DNA from: an uncultured Acidimicrobiales bacterium
GTDB lineage: Bacteria > Actinomycetota > Acidimicrobiia > Acidimicrobiales > SZUA-35
DNA: 43,555 bases
Direction: 5' to 3'
Assembly: GCA_938029215.1 (NCBI GenBank)
Contig: CALHFG010000031.1
Location: 1-43,555, forward strand
Below are positions 24,288 to 33,292 of the stretch, one piece after another (positions within the stretch are counted from its first letter, which is position 1; every line of letters begins with the position of its first letter). Made by a program: the position numbers and the translations under genes. The notes under the pieces are model-generated. The model searched no databases. It saw only the letters and a program-made list of their open reading frames with translations, and was not told the origin of the DNA.

Positions 24288-26210
24288 ATGGCTGTGTCCA
24301 GCATCTCCGACCTTCTGGGAAGTGTTACTCAGGGCGTACTAGGCGGTGGGGAGGATAGGCCTGGGCAACGGCAGATGGCTGAGCTGGTAAACGACGCTGT
24401 TCGGGATGCCGGAACCGCGGTTGCCATCCAGGCCGGTACTGGCACCGGCAAGAGTATTGCCTACCTGACGCCGGTCGTTCAGGCGCTTACGGACCAAAAA
24501 ATCGAGCGGGCGATCATCGCCACCGCCACGATCGCTCTCCAAGACCAGCTCCTCAGCTCCGATGTACCCACAACTGTCGACGCGTTGGGGGCCGATGTCA
24601 CCGCTGCGGTTCTCAAGGGCCGATCCAACTACCTGTGCCTGCAACGACTAGACGAGCTGAACGAAGCCGCTCTCACCGAACAGCAGCAACTCTTACCCGG
24701 ATCCGACGCCCAGTCACACCTGCCATCGATCAACGACTGGGCCGAATCCACCACCAGCGGCGACCGAGAAGAGCTGGTGCCCGCTCCTCCGGCCGCGGTC
24801 TGGCGAGCGGTAAGCGTGGGCCCCGACGAGTGCCCGGGCGCCGCCAAATGTCCACGAGGCTCCGACTGTTTCGCCGAGAACGCCCGAAACACCGCCACCG
24901 GGGCGGACATCGTTATCACCAACCATCACTTCTACGGCCTTCATATGGCCTCCGATGGCGTCCTGCTTCCGCCCCATGAGGTCGTCGTGTTCGACGAGGC
25001 CCACCACCTCCCCGACGTGATCAGTTCCACCAGCGGTGCCGAGCTCAGCGGCGGACGTTTCAGAAACATCGCCCGGCGAGTTCGCTCTCTGCTCACCGAG
25101 GCCGACGTCCCCGACCTTCTGATCCGCAGTGCGGACGACCTACCCGACCAGTTGCGAGGAGGTCTGGGCAGTCGGATGGCCATCGGCGCCGAGCTGCAAG
25201 CGGTGTTGCTCGCTGGCCGAACCCGCTGTGAAACAGCCGTAAAGGAGCTGCGGTCGGTAACGAAGAACGCCGAGTCGGGCGGCACCAAGATCGACACCAA
25301 GACCGCGACCCGGATCGAACGGGCGATGCGCATGCTGACCTCGCTCATCGACGACATCGACATCGTGATCAACGCCGACCCCGAATCGACCGTTCTCTGG
25401 GTCGACGGCACGCCCGGCAACCCGACCCTCAAGGCAACACCGATAGACGTGTCATCGCTGTGCCAAGAATGGCTATGGACCGGACAGTCGGTCGTCCTCA
25501 CCAGCGCCACCCTTTCACCCGAAATCGGGTCCAGCCTGGGCCGCCCCGAACTCACCATTGACCATGTCCCTTCGCCATTCGACTACGCCGAACTGGGACT
25601 GCTGTATTGCCCGTTGCACCTTCCCCTTCCGAAAGACCCCTCGTATCCAGAGCAGAGCCGGCGCGAAATCAAAAGGCTGGTCGAAGCCGCTGGCGGACGA
25701 GCGCTTTGCCTGTTCACGTCGTATCGGGCCATGGAAGGTGCGGCCGAGTATCTCGAAGAAGAACTGGATGCCGACATGACCGTGTTGGTGCAGGGCACCG
25801 AATCCAAGGCGGAGTTGATCCGCCAGTTCGTCGACACCGACGAAGCGGTGCTGCTGGCGACCATGAGCTTTTGGCAAGGGGTCGACCTCCCCGGTGACGA
25901 CCTCACACTCGTCACCATCGACCGTCTGCCGTTCCCCCGACCCGACGATCCCGTTCTTTCAGCCCGCCGAGATCGACTGGGGAGCTCAGCGTTCCGAATG
26001 ATCGATCTACCCCGAGCCGCCACCTTGCTCGCCCAGGCTGCCGGCCGGCTGGTACGGAGGTCCGATGACCACGGTGTTGTTGCTGTGCTCGACAAACGGC
26101 TGGCCGTCAACAAGAGCTATCGGTGGGACCTCATCAATGCGCTGCCACCGTTCAAGCGGACCAAGGAACCCGAAGAGGTCTATCAGTTTCTGCAGTCGCT
26201 CGACACCTAG
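24288..26210 (+). CDS. DinG-family ATP-dependent DNA helicase
   Basis: A 640-residue superfamily 2 (XPD/DinG-like) helicase, 5'-3' in characterised members. Walker A is AGTGTGKS near residue 48 and the DEAH box is VFDEAHHLP near 230. Four cysteines (one in LCLQRL, then CPGAAKCPRGSDC) have the spacing of the XPD-type iron-sulfur cluster. Motif VI is QAAGRLVRRSDDHG near the end. ATG 24288 begins the conserved region; upstream codons have no domain support. It ends 4 nt into the convergent SGNH gene. Confidence 0.9.
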   Translation: MAVSSISDLLGSVTQGVLGGGEDRPGQRQMAELVNDAVRDAGTAVAIQAGTGTGKSIAYLTPVVQALTDQKIERAIIATATIALQDQLLSSDVPTTVDALGADVTAAVLKGRSNYLCLQRLDELNEAALTEQQQLLPGSDAQSHLPSINDWAESTTSGDREELVPAPPAAVWRAVSVGPDECPGAAKCPRGSDCFAENARNTATGADIVITNHHFYGLHMASDGVLLPPHEVVVFDEAHHLPDVISSTSGAELSGGRFRNIARRVRSLLTEADVPDLLIRSADDLPDQLRGGLGSRMAIGAELQAVLLAGRTRCETAVKELRSVTKNAESGGTKIDTKTATRIERAMRMLTSLIDDIDIVINADPESTVLWVDGTPGNPTLKATPIDVSSLCQEWLWTGQSVVLTSATLSPEIGSSLGRPELTIDHVPSPFDYAELGLLYCPLHLPLPKDPSYPEQSRREIKRLVEAAGGRALCLFTSYRAMEGAAEYLEEELDADMTVLVQGTESKAELIRQFVDTDEAVLLATMSFWQGVDLPGDDLTLVTIDRLPFPRPDDPVLSARRDRLGSSAFRMIDLPRAATLLAQAAGRLVRRSDDHGVVAVLDKRLAVNKSYRWDLINALPPFKRTKEPEEVYQFLQSLDT

Positions 26211-27010
26211 TCTCGAACAAGCAGTCCGGCCTGAGACTCCCGTTCTTGGGCAGTGGTAGACGTGGTCAGCTGGGCGTCGGGGGCGAGGCCGAGCGCATCG
26301 GCGATCAGGCGGGCGAGGGCATCGTAACCGTCCAGGTTCGGATGGAAACCATCCTCTCGTAACAGGGCGGGTGTGGCGATCTGGTGCCAGTCGACCAGCG
26401 TGACGTGCGCGTGTTCATCGGCGACCGCCTGCAATTCGATGTTGGCGGGATCGGTGTAGGGGCGGTCCACACGTATGTTCACCAGCACAATCTGTCGGTC
26501 TGCGAACTTCTCAAACTCTGCAGAGTAAGTAGAACCGACGTCGGGCCACCAACCGTTGGTGCCCAGGTGAACCACGAGCGCTTGCGGAACCTGGTGCGCT
26601 TCCAAGACGGTTGGTAACTGCACGGCGCTACGCGAGACCTCGGTGTCATAGATGGTGTTTGGCCCGAACGAATACTGCAGCAAACGCAGGCCTTCCAGGA
26701 TCGAATCTCCAACCATGAGCACGCCAGGCGGATGGGGACTTGTCGTTGGCGGGAATGTGGTCGTCGCCGGAACGGTCGTGGCGGGGGCGGCACTGGTGGA
26801 CGACACAACGGTGGACAAAACCACAGTCGAGGAGACGGTTGACGATGAGGCAGGTGCCGAAGTTGCCGGCACGGTGGTTTGTGAGTCCGTGGTCAGCGTG
26901 GGGGCGCTGTCATCGGCCCCGAACGGAAGCGAGTCGGGACGCGAGCACGCGGCCGCGGCGGCACCCAGCGCGGCGGCCACCGCGATGAGAAGAAAGAGGC
27001 GCTTCAGCAC
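26207..27010 (-). CDS. SGNH-hydrolase-like lipoprotein
   Basis: A 267-residue protein with a signal peptide ending in AAAAC (lipobox, Cys22), a 60-residue Thr/Ser/Val linker, and an SGNH/GDSL domain. The catalytic blocks are GDSI (about 98), LGTNGWW (about 149) and DGFHPN (about 220), giving a complete Ser/Asp/His triad. The form is close to the C-terminal SGNH domain of membrane acyltransferases such as OatA, so a cell-wall or glycan esterase/acyltransferase role is possible. The start is GTG. Confidence 0.85.
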   Translation of the reverse strand: MLKRLFLLIAVAAALGAAAAACSRPDSLPFGADDSAPTLTTDSQTTVPATSAPASSSTVSSTVVLSTVVSSTSAAPATTVPATTTFPPTTSPHPPGVLMVGDSILEGLRLLQYSFGPNTIYDTEVSRSAVQLPTVLEAHQVPQALVVHLGTNGWWPDVGSTYSAEFEKFADRQIVLVNIRVDRPYTDPANIELQAVADEHAHVTLVDWHQIATPALLREDGFHPNLDGYDALARLIADALGLAPDAQLTTSTTAQERESQAGLLVRD

Positions 27011-27078
27011 CGGTTCCTATCGGCCCTGGCACCGGTCCGCTAAGCAAACACGCGGTCGCCAGCTGGCAGACTGTTTCT

Positions 27079-27603
27079 ATGACCTCGAGCCGACATGTTG
27101 TCCTGATGGGCCTTATGGGATCAGGCAAAACAACGCTCGGGCGCCAGTTGGCGTCCAGCCTCAACTGGAACTATTCAGATTCAGACGAGGAACTACAGCA
27201 ACGGACCGGTCTCACCGGCGCCCAGTTTTCTGAGGCCCACGGAATCGATGCCCTCCACACGATCGAGGCCGCTCTGGTACTCATGGCTTTGGGATCGACC
27301 AGGCCAACCGTGATCACTGCCGCGGGGTCAACGATCGAGAACCCCATCGTGCGACGAATGATCGGCTCGGCCGCACACAGCGCCTATCTCGATGTTCCCG
27401 AAGAGGAGTTGGAGCGCAGGCAACTCACCGGTCATCACCGGCGAGCACTAGCTCCGGGCGAACTTGCTGCGCAGCTCACCCGGCGCGGCCCGCTGTTTGA
27501 AGAGGTCGCGGACATCACACTGCCCGCAGGCATCGAGCCCTCAGAGGCACTCACGATTCTGCGGGTGATGATCGATCGGCACCCCCAAGGGGAACGTGGC
27601 TAG
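27079..27603 (+). CDS. Divergent shikimate-kinase-like P-loop kinase
   Basis: A 174-residue NMP-kinase-fold protein of shikimate kinase length. The P-loop is GLMGSGKTT (11-19) and the acidic pair SDSDEE includes Asp36, equivalent to the shikimate-contacting Asp34. The lid has RRAL (121-124) and RRGPLFEEVAD is kept. However, the FR-x-x-E arginine is His60 and the GGG substrate loop is AAG (81-83). No aroB/aroC/aroQ genes adjoin. It is a kinase, but shikimate may not be the substrate; a second, canonical aroK may exist elsewhere. Confidence 0.75.
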   Translation: MTSSRHVVLMGLMGSGKTTLGRQLASSLNWNYSDSDEELQQRTGLTGAQFSEAHGIDALHTIEAALVLMALGSTRPTVITAAGSTIENPIVRRMIGSAAHSAYLDVPEEELERRQLTGHHRRALAPGELAAQLTRRGPLFEEVADITLPAGIEPSEALTILRVMIDRHPQGERG

Positions 27604-28445
27604 AGCCCCTCGGACTCGGGCCACAGATCAGGGAACTCCGCAGGTCGCTTTTCCATTTGCGCGGTCATCGCTTCCTTCATGTCGTCGGAATCGAGTGCGC
27701 TGGCGTTCCAGTTGGCGATGAACTCCAATCCGTCGGCCACGGTGTGGTCACGCCCAAAGTTCATGGCCCGCTTGGTTCCCCATATGGCCATCGGGCTCTT
27801 GCTTGCGATCTCGGCCGCGGTGTCCATCACCGAATCCAGCATGGTCTGTTGGTCGGCGAACACCGCGTTGACAAAGCCGTGCTGCAGGGCCTCGGCTGCG
27901 GTCCACTTGCGACCGGTGAAGGCCAGCTCACGAACGATTCCTTCGGCGACGAGTTTGGCGAAGCGCGGCAGCGTTCCAACGTCGGCGGTCATGCCGATGT
28001 TCACCTCGGCGATGCTAAAGAATGCGTTCTCGGTGGCGTAACGCATGTCGCACGCGGTCACCATGTCGATCGCCCCGCCGACACATGCTCCTTGCACCGC
28101 AGCCAGGACTGGCACCCGAGCATTCTCCAGGGCGGTAAAGGTATCTTGCAGCTTCAGAATCAGCCCCCGCTGCCGCTCGTTCCGACGGCTACGAAACCCG
28201 CTCGGCCCGCTGCCGTTCAAATCATCGGTCGAACCAAACACGGCCAGGTCCATTCCCGAACAGAAGTGCTTGCCGTCGCCGCTGAGAACGATGGCCCGCA
28301 CCGAACCCGACCGGCTGTGTTCGTTCACGATCTCGGGGAGCTCACTCCAGAACTCGGCGATCATCGAGTTGGCCTTGTCCGGCCGATTCATCTTGATGTG
28401 CGCAACCTTGTCGGTCACGCTTACGTCGAAGCACTGATATCCCAT
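27600..28445 (-). CDS. Crotonase, delta3,5-delta2,4-dienoyl-CoA isomerase-like
   Basis: A 281-residue enoyl-CoA hydratase/isomerase-family enzyme. The oxyanion-hole segments are FCSGMDLAVFG and GACVGGAIDMVTACDMRY. Asp127, Glu147 and Asp155 fall where rat ECH1 has its three acidic catalytic residues, unlike ordinary enoyl-CoA hydratases, which use two glutamates. This points to isomerisation of dienoyl-CoAs in beta-oxidation of unsaturated fatty acids. ATG 28445 is preferred over 28457 because TATGGT sits 7 nt upstream of it. Confidence 0.85.
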   Translation of the reverse strand: MGYQCFDVSVTDKVAHIKMNRPDKANSMIAEFWSELPEIVNEHSRSGSVRAIVLSGDGKHFCSGMDLAVFGSTDDLNGSGPSGFRSRRNERQRGLILKLQDTFTALENARVPVLAAVQGACVGGAIDMVTACDMRYATENAFFSIAEVNIGMTADVGTLPRFAKLVAEGIVRELAFTGRKWTAAEALQHGFVNAVFADQQTMLDSVMDTAAEIASKSPMAIWGTKRAMNFGRDHTVADGLEFIANWNASALDSDDMKEAMTAQMEKRPAEFPDLWPESEGL

Positions 28446-28452
28446 GGCGATC

Positions 28453-28458
28453 ACCATA
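28453..28458 (-). promoter_or_regulatory. -10 box for leaderless crotonase transcript
   Basis: TATGGT on the minus strand is followed by 7 nt (GATCGCC) and the ATG at 28445. It lies in the 48-nt gap after the era stop, implying separate transcription from the era operon. Confidence 0.45.
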
Positions 28459-28493
28459 GTTTGGGCGGTGGCCGAGCTCCCAGTCCCCGGGCT

Positions 28494-29372
28494 TCACATT
28501 TCGAGCATGCGCTCCACACCATCGGCGGACTGTTGCCAGTTGGATTCGACACTCACCACAAGCTCGAGGTGGAAACCCTTCGCCAACTGCTTTCGCACGT
28601 TCGTCCCCACCATCTTCAGCACTTCGCCGCCTTTTCCGATCACGATGCCTTTCTGGCTGTCTCGCTCTACGAGGATCTCGACGGTGATGTGCTTGTCTCG
28701 CCACTCGATCACCCGGGTCGCAACGCTATGGGGCAGCTCTTCCCGGAGGACTCTGAACAGTTGTTCGCGAACCAGCTCGGCTACCCAACGGGCGTCGGAT
28801 ACATCGGTTACCGAATCGGTGGGGAACCACTGAGGTCCGAGGGGAAGTCGGCTGATGAGGTGGTCAACAAACGGCTGCATGCCCGCGCCGGTAAACCCTG
28901 AGACCGGGAAGTACGCGGAGCAGTCCAGCGGAGCCACGAGCGTCAGCTGCTTGCCGATCTCCTCGGGCTTCATCCCGTCGACTTTGTTGAGGACCAGGAT
29001 GGTTCGTTCCGGTTCGATGGTCTGGGCCAAGAAGGCGTCGCCCTTGCCGTAGCCGGACCGGGCATCGATAACGAAGCAGACAAGGTCCGCCTCGCCTTTC
29101 CCCTTACGGGCGGTGCTGTTGAGTCGCTGGCCCAACGCCGTGCGGGGCTTCCCCACACCAGGGGTATCGACAAACACGATTTGCGCGTCGTCGGTGGTGA
29201 GCACGCCTCGAATCTGATGCCGAGTGGTTTGCGCCGTATTGGAGGTAATCGAGACCTTCTCGCCGATGATCTTGTTGACGATCGTCGACTTACCGGTGTT
29301 GGGGCGGCCATACATGGCCACAAACCCGGAACGGAATTCGTCGTCGGGCTTTTCGATCAGGGCATCACTCAC
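28494..29372 (-). CDS. era: GTPase Era
   Basis: A 292-residue Ras-like GTPase that binds 16S rRNA and assists 30S assembly. G1 is GRPNTGKST, G3 DTPG, G4 NKVD, and the C-terminal KH domain has VIGKGGEVLKMVGTNVRKQL. Its ATG overlaps the stop of the CorC-like gene by 4 nt, indicating translational coupling in the phoH-ybeY-CorC-era operon. Confidence 0.95.
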   Translation of the reverse strand: MSDALIEKPDDEFRSGFVAMYGRPNTGKSTIVNKIIGEKVSITSNTAQTTRHQIRGVLTTDDAQIVFVDTPGVGKPRTALGQRLNSTARKGKGEADLVCFVIDARSGYGKGDAFLAQTIEPERTILVLNKVDGMKPEEIGKQLTLVAPLDCSAYFPVSGFTGAGMQPFVDHLISRLPLGPQWFPTDSVTDVSDARWVAELVREQLFRVLREELPHSVATRVIEWRDKHITVEILVERDSQKGIVIGKGGEVLKMVGTNVRKQLAKGFHLELVVSVESNWQQSADGVERMLEM

Positions 29373-30643
29373 GTCGCAACCTGTTCTGGACTGGGGGTGA
29401 GATTCTGTATTCGAACCCGAGTGATTCGTCGACCCTGCACCTTCTGGACCCGCAGCCTGACACCGTTGACATCGCAGGTTTCGCCAACTGCGGGAACACG
29501 CCCAAAGGCATCGATGACCAATCCGCCCACGGTGTCGTAGTCGCCTTCGGGCAGCTGCAGGTTACCAAGGTCGTTCAATTCATCTATCGGGATACGAGCA
29601 TCGACGCCGAGCGAGCCGTCGGGCTGGCGTTCAAGCAGCGGCTCTTCTCGGTCGTACTCGTCCACGATCTCTCCTACCAGCTCCTCGATGAGATCCTCCA
29701 GGGTGACCAGTCCGGCGATGCCGCCGTACTCGTCTACCACCATCGCCATATGGAAGGTCTGACGCTGCATCTCGCGCAGCAGTTCGGCGACCTTTTTGGA
29801 CTCGGGCACAAAGTGGCCGTCCCGCAGGAAATTGGTAACCGGGGCATCCACCAGGCCATCGAGCTCGGCCCGGATGAGGTCCTTCACATAGACGAGGCCG
29901 AGCACATCGTCGACGTTGTCGCCGATCACCGGGAGTCGTGAATATCCGGCCGCGCTGCTGAGCTCAAGGGCCTTCTCGACCGCGACGTCGGCATTGAAGC
30001 ACGTCATGTCGGGTCGAGGAACCATGACCTCTCGCACGATCGTTTGGCCGAATTCGATCACGCTCTCGATGAGGTCACGATCGTCCTTTTCAATGATCTC
30101 GTCGGCCACCGCAGCGTCGGCGAGTGCGATGAATTCCTCGGGCACGGCAAATGGCCCTCGCCGCAGACCCTTGCCCGGCACGATGATGTTGGTGAGCACG
30201 ATGAGACCCTGGGTAAGCAGCCGTAGCGGTGCCAGTCCGACCAGAGCGGCGACGCCGCGACCGAAGCTGAGAGCGAGGCGATCGCTGTGGAGAATTCCCC
30301 ACGTGCGAGGTACGGCTTCGGCAAAAACGAACACAACCAGCAAATTGGCGCCGGTGATAACCAGCACCCAACGATTGTTGACCCACGAGTCGCTCAGCAG
30401 CGCAACCAGGGTGACCTGGGCCAAAATCGTGGCGAGGGCTACCAGCCGGAGAGGATTGACCAGGCTCTCGGGGCGGCTCAGCAACTCGGCGAGGCGCTCG
30501 GCCCGTTGGTCGGGAACATCATCGCCGTTGAGATGTTGCAGTCTGACCGCCGACGTGTTGGATAGAGCGGCCTCCATCATCACGAAGAACATGGCCATCA
30601 GTAGAAGAACAACTGCCACGAGCCCAGCCACGATGTCGATCAC
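29369..30643 (-). CDS. Hemolysin-family (CNNM/CBS/CorC) membrane protein
   Basis: A 424-residue protein with an N-terminal CNNM transmembrane domain (about 1-190, four hydrophobic stretches), a CBS pair (about 205-330, VMVPRPDMTCFNAD... MAMVVDEYGGIAGLVTLEDLIEELVGEI) and a C-terminal CorC/HlyC transporter-associated domain. Proteins of this type are implicated in Mg2+/Co2+ handling; the historical hemolysin name is not informative. It overlaps ybeY and era by 4 nt on each side. Confidence 0.9.
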   Translation of the reverse strand: MIDIVAGLVAVVLLLMAMFFVMMEAALSNTSAVRLQHLNGDDVPDQRAERLAELLSRPESLVNPLRLVALATILAQVTLVALLSDSWVNNRWVLVITGANLLVVFVFAEAVPRTWGILHSDRLALSFGRGVAALVGLAPLRLLTQGLIVLTNIIVPGKGLRRGPFAVPEEFIALADAAVADEIIEKDDRDLIESVIEFGQTIVREVMVPRPDMTCFNADVAVEKALELSSAAGYSRLPVIGDNVDDVLGLVYVKDLIRAELDGLVDAPVTNFLRDGHFVPESKKVAELLREMQRQTFHMAMVVDEYGGIAGLVTLEDLIEELVGEIVDEYDREEPLLERQPDGSLGVDARIPIDELNDLGNLQLPEGDYDTVGGLVIDAFGRVPAVGETCDVNGVRLRVQKVQGRRITRVRIQNLTPSPEQVAT

Positions 30644-31155
30644 AGCTGGTCTCCAGGGTGTTCGAACCCGAACGACGCCAGGTAGTGACGCTCCTTAGAC
30701 TGCATCAGCACGCGCTCGTCGTCCTCGGCATGATCATGCCCAATCAGGTGCAGTGCGGAATGAATCACCAGAAGATGCAGTTCTGCGTCCACCGAACCAG
30801 CATGGTCTGGCGCCTGCTCGTGCGCAATGTCCCAACACAAGACGATGTCGCCCACGTGAGGGGTGAAACCAAATGCGTCTCCCTCTGAAGGGTCATCCAG
30901 CGGGAAACTCAGCACATCGGTTGGGCCGGTTCCCTCCATATGTTCGATGTTCAGCGTCGTGATCGCTTCGGTGTCGACGACGATCACATCGACCGACCCT
31001 GCCACAACGCCTTCGCCCTCCAGGGTTTGAGAGACCGCTGTGCTCAGGCTGTCGGAAAGATCTGAGGGAATCGGCGGCGACGAGGCTCGTTGATCAGAGA
31101 ATTGAACGGTGACGCCGGTCTCGCTGAGGTCCACAGAAAACGATGGTTCGGTCAT
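30640..31155 (-). CDS. ybeY: Endoribonuclease YbeY
   Basis: A 171-residue rRNA maturation factor. The zinc motif HSALHLIGHDH (three histidines) and the upstream TDVLSFPLDDP block identify the family. It acts in 16S rRNA 3' processing and ribosome quality control. It overlaps phoH by 1 nt and the CorC-like gene by 4 nt, in the widespread phoH-ybeY order. Confidence 0.94.
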   Translation of the reverse strand: MTEPSFSVDLSETGVTVQFSDQRASSPPIPSDLSDSLSTAVSQTLEGEGVVAGSVDVIVVDTEAITTLNIEHMEGTGPTDVLSFPLDDPSEGDAFGFTPHVGDIVLCWDIAHEQAPDHAGSVDAELHLLVIHSALHLIGHDHAEDDERVLMQSKERHYLASFGFEHPGDQL

Positions 31156-32111
31156 CAGGAACGTTTACGTTTGGACGCTTCCGCTAGCACCTCGGAACGG
31201 TCGTACGCGTCCACGATGTCTTGCACGATTCGGTGACGGACCACGTCGGCGGAGGTGAGCCTGACAAACGCCAAACCCTCCACACCGGTAAGGATCTTCT
31301 CGGTGCCCCGCAAGCCGCTGCGACCGCCCTGGACATCGACCTGGGTTTCGTCGCCGGTGACAACCACCTTGGACCCAAACCCGATACGGGTGAGGAACAT
31401 CTTCATTTGTTCGGGCGTCGTGTTCTGCGCTTCGTCCAGAATCACGAAGCTGTCGTTGAGCGTTCGACCACGCATGAACGCGAGCGGCGCCACCTCAACG
31501 GAGTTCTTGGCGAACATCTCGGCCAAACCTTCCGCCCCGACCATGTCTTGCAATGCGTCGTAGAGGGGCCGTAGGTACGGGTCGACCTTGCTGAGCAGGT
31601 CGCCGGGCAGGTAGCCGAGGCGCTCACCGGCCTCCACAGCTGGTCGGGTGAGCAAGATGCGCTCGACCTCACGGTTTTGCAGGGCTCGAACGGCACACGC
31701 CACCGCCAACCAGCTCTTGCCGGTACCTGCGGGTCCGATGCCGAAGGTGACCATGTTGGCCCGAATGGCATCGAGATACCGCTTCTGTCCCGCGGTCTTG
31801 GCTCGAACGCTCTTGCCCCGGGCGGTGGTCATTATTCGATCGCCAAAGACCTCCGAGGGCCGTTGGTTCTCGGCGATCATCGTGACCGCCCGTCGGACCT
31901 GCGCCGGTTCGATCGTTTCGCCACGTTCGACCACGAGGACCAATTCGGTCAGAATCTGGCCGGCCTTCTGGGCGTCGGGGCCGTCGATGGTGATCTCGTT
32001 CCCGCGCGCATGGACTTCGACATCCAAAACACGGGTAATCGCATCGAGGTTCTCATCACGTTGTCCGAGCAACTGCACCATGAGATGGTTGGCAGGGACG
32101 TGAATCTTCAC
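31155..32111 (-). CDS. phoH: PhoH-family P-loop ATPase
   Basis: About 318 residues. An N-terminal KH-like region (VKIHVPANHLMVQLLGQRDENLDAI...) precedes the PhoH ATPase with Walker A GPAGTGKS and Walker B FVILDEAQNT. Family members are RNA-linked ATPases or helicases. The start is not certain: the frame is open up to 32261 (ATG 32234), but homologous sequence appears to begin at the GTG at 32111. It heads the overlapping operon with ybeY, CorC-like and era. Confidence 0.9.
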   Translation of the reverse strand: MKIHVPANHLMVQLLGQRDENLDAITRVLDVEVHARGNEITIDGPDAQKAGQILTELVLVVERGETIEPAQVRRAVTMIAENQRPSEVFGDRIMTTARGKSVRAKTAGQKRYLDAIRANMVTFGIGPAGTGKSWLAVACAVRALQNREVERILLTRPAVEAGERLGYLPGDLLSKVDPYLRPLYDALQDMVGAEGLAEMFAKNSVEVAPLAFMRGRTLNDSFVILDEAQNTTPEQMKMFLTRIGFGSKVVVTGDETQVDVQGGRSGLRGTEKILTGVEGLAFVRLTSADVVRHRIVQDIVDAYDRSEVLAEASKRKRS

Positions 32112-32263
32112 GGGGGCGCTGGTGGTTCCTATGTGGTCAAGCCTAGCGCTGACCGCCGTCCGCCGCCCTGCAGTTGCCGTTCCGATGGTTAGAATCGGTT
32201 CTCGCCTCGAGGTCGGCGCCTTCAGCACCTCCATTCGCACATCTATCAGCAAATGGAGCAACG

Positions 32264-33280
32264 ATGGAAGACCTTCCGACCCCTGGGACCCACTCGTTCA
32301 TGACCGTCGACGCATTCGACGTCGAACTTGGAGCGGGCCCCGATTGCGCAATAGTCACCAAGGATCACAGCGGACCGATGGGCAGCCACGGACGCACCTC
32401 GGCCGAGCACGACCAAGCGATCGCACGGGAGAATGCATGGCTGCGGTCAGCCAGCGACGTGCCGGGGGTGGCCCGACTGGCGCCCGATTCGCCGTCGGAA
32501 CAAGCCCCGGCCGTGCGCACGGTTTTCGCTGGCGGACGCACGCTCCGGTCGGACTGCCCCGGTGAACATGACACCGCCCTGGCTCTCTCGAGCGTTTGCC
32601 GCACGCTGGCCGAGCTGCAGAAGAAGCAGATGGTTCATGGCTCGGTTGCGCCCGAGCACATCATTATCGCTGCCGACCTCTCCACCACGCTGTGTAGCCC
32701 GAACACCTCGGGCGACCCCATCGACGACCTGATAGCGCTGGGTCAGTGCATCGAGTTCGCCACCGAGCAGTGGGCAACGCACTCTGATCGAATCGAAGAC
32801 TGGCTGGTACTGGCCAAGCGCCTCCGCGACGGTGACCCCAGCCTTTCGCCCGAGCGGGTTGCCTCCAGCCTGCAGACGATCATCTCGCCACCCCCGCGTT
32901 CCACCAGGCCCAGGTTGGGCTGGCTCGCAGCGTTCGTTGCGATCAGCTGCGGCGCGGCACTCGGCTGGCTCATGATTCGGCAGGCTCCGTCGACTGCGCC
33001 TGGGGGCCCGGAGGTGGAGGTCGCCGGCATGATCGTGCGGGTTGGTGACCAGGGCCAGGTGGCGCTGACCCGTCCGGCCGATGCCTGCGGGTCCGCGCAA
33101 GTGTTTCTCCTGGACCCGACAACGTACCGAGTCTGGAAGTTCGACAACTTCACCTCGGGAATGACCGGTACGGCGATCGCCATGGTGCCCGGCGCCACCG
33201 AGCTAGTGCTGACAACCGACGGCCGGTGCGCGACGATGACCGCAAAAGGGCCGGCTGGTTCGGTTGTGCTGGAGAGCTAA
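32264..33280 (+). CDS. Membrane-anchored protein-kinase-like pseudokinase
   Basis: A 338-residue protein. Residues 20-210 keep the outline of a Ser/Thr kinase: Lys33 and Glu56 (ARENAWLRS...VPGVARL) in the beta3/alphaC positions, HGSVAPEH (125-132) where the catalytic loop would be, and DDLIALGQCIEFAT as in the alphaF helix. The catalytic-loop Asp and the DFG metal site are missing, as is the glycine loop, so phosphotransfer is unlikely. One membrane segment (218-238) precedes a 95-residue beta-rich outer domain. A GGAG ribosome site precedes ATG 32264. It is divergent from phoH. Role unknown. Confidence 0.72.
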   Translation: MEDLPTPGTHSFMTVDAFDVELGAGPDCAIVTKDHSGPMGSHGRTSAEHDQAIARENAWLRSASDVPGVARLAPDSPSEQAPAVRTVFAGGRTLRSDCPGEHDTALALSSVCRTLAELQKKQMVHGSVAPEHIIIAADLSTTLCSPNTSGDPIDDLIALGQCIEFATEQWATHSDRIEDWLVLAKRLRDGDPSLSPERVASSLQTIISPPPRSTRPRLGWLAAFVAISCGAALGWLMIRQAPSTAPGGPEVEVAGMIVRVGDQGQVALTRPADACGSAQVFLLDPTTYRVWKFDNFTSGMTGTAIAMVPGATELVLTTDGRCATMTAKGPAGSVVLES

Positions 33281-33292
33281 ATCCTGCGGGGT

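Noticed and set aside
27657..28901. 414-codon rightward reading frame
   Set aside because: It spans the antisense of two unrelated genes (the crotonase and era) and their gap, so it is a GC-rich artefact.
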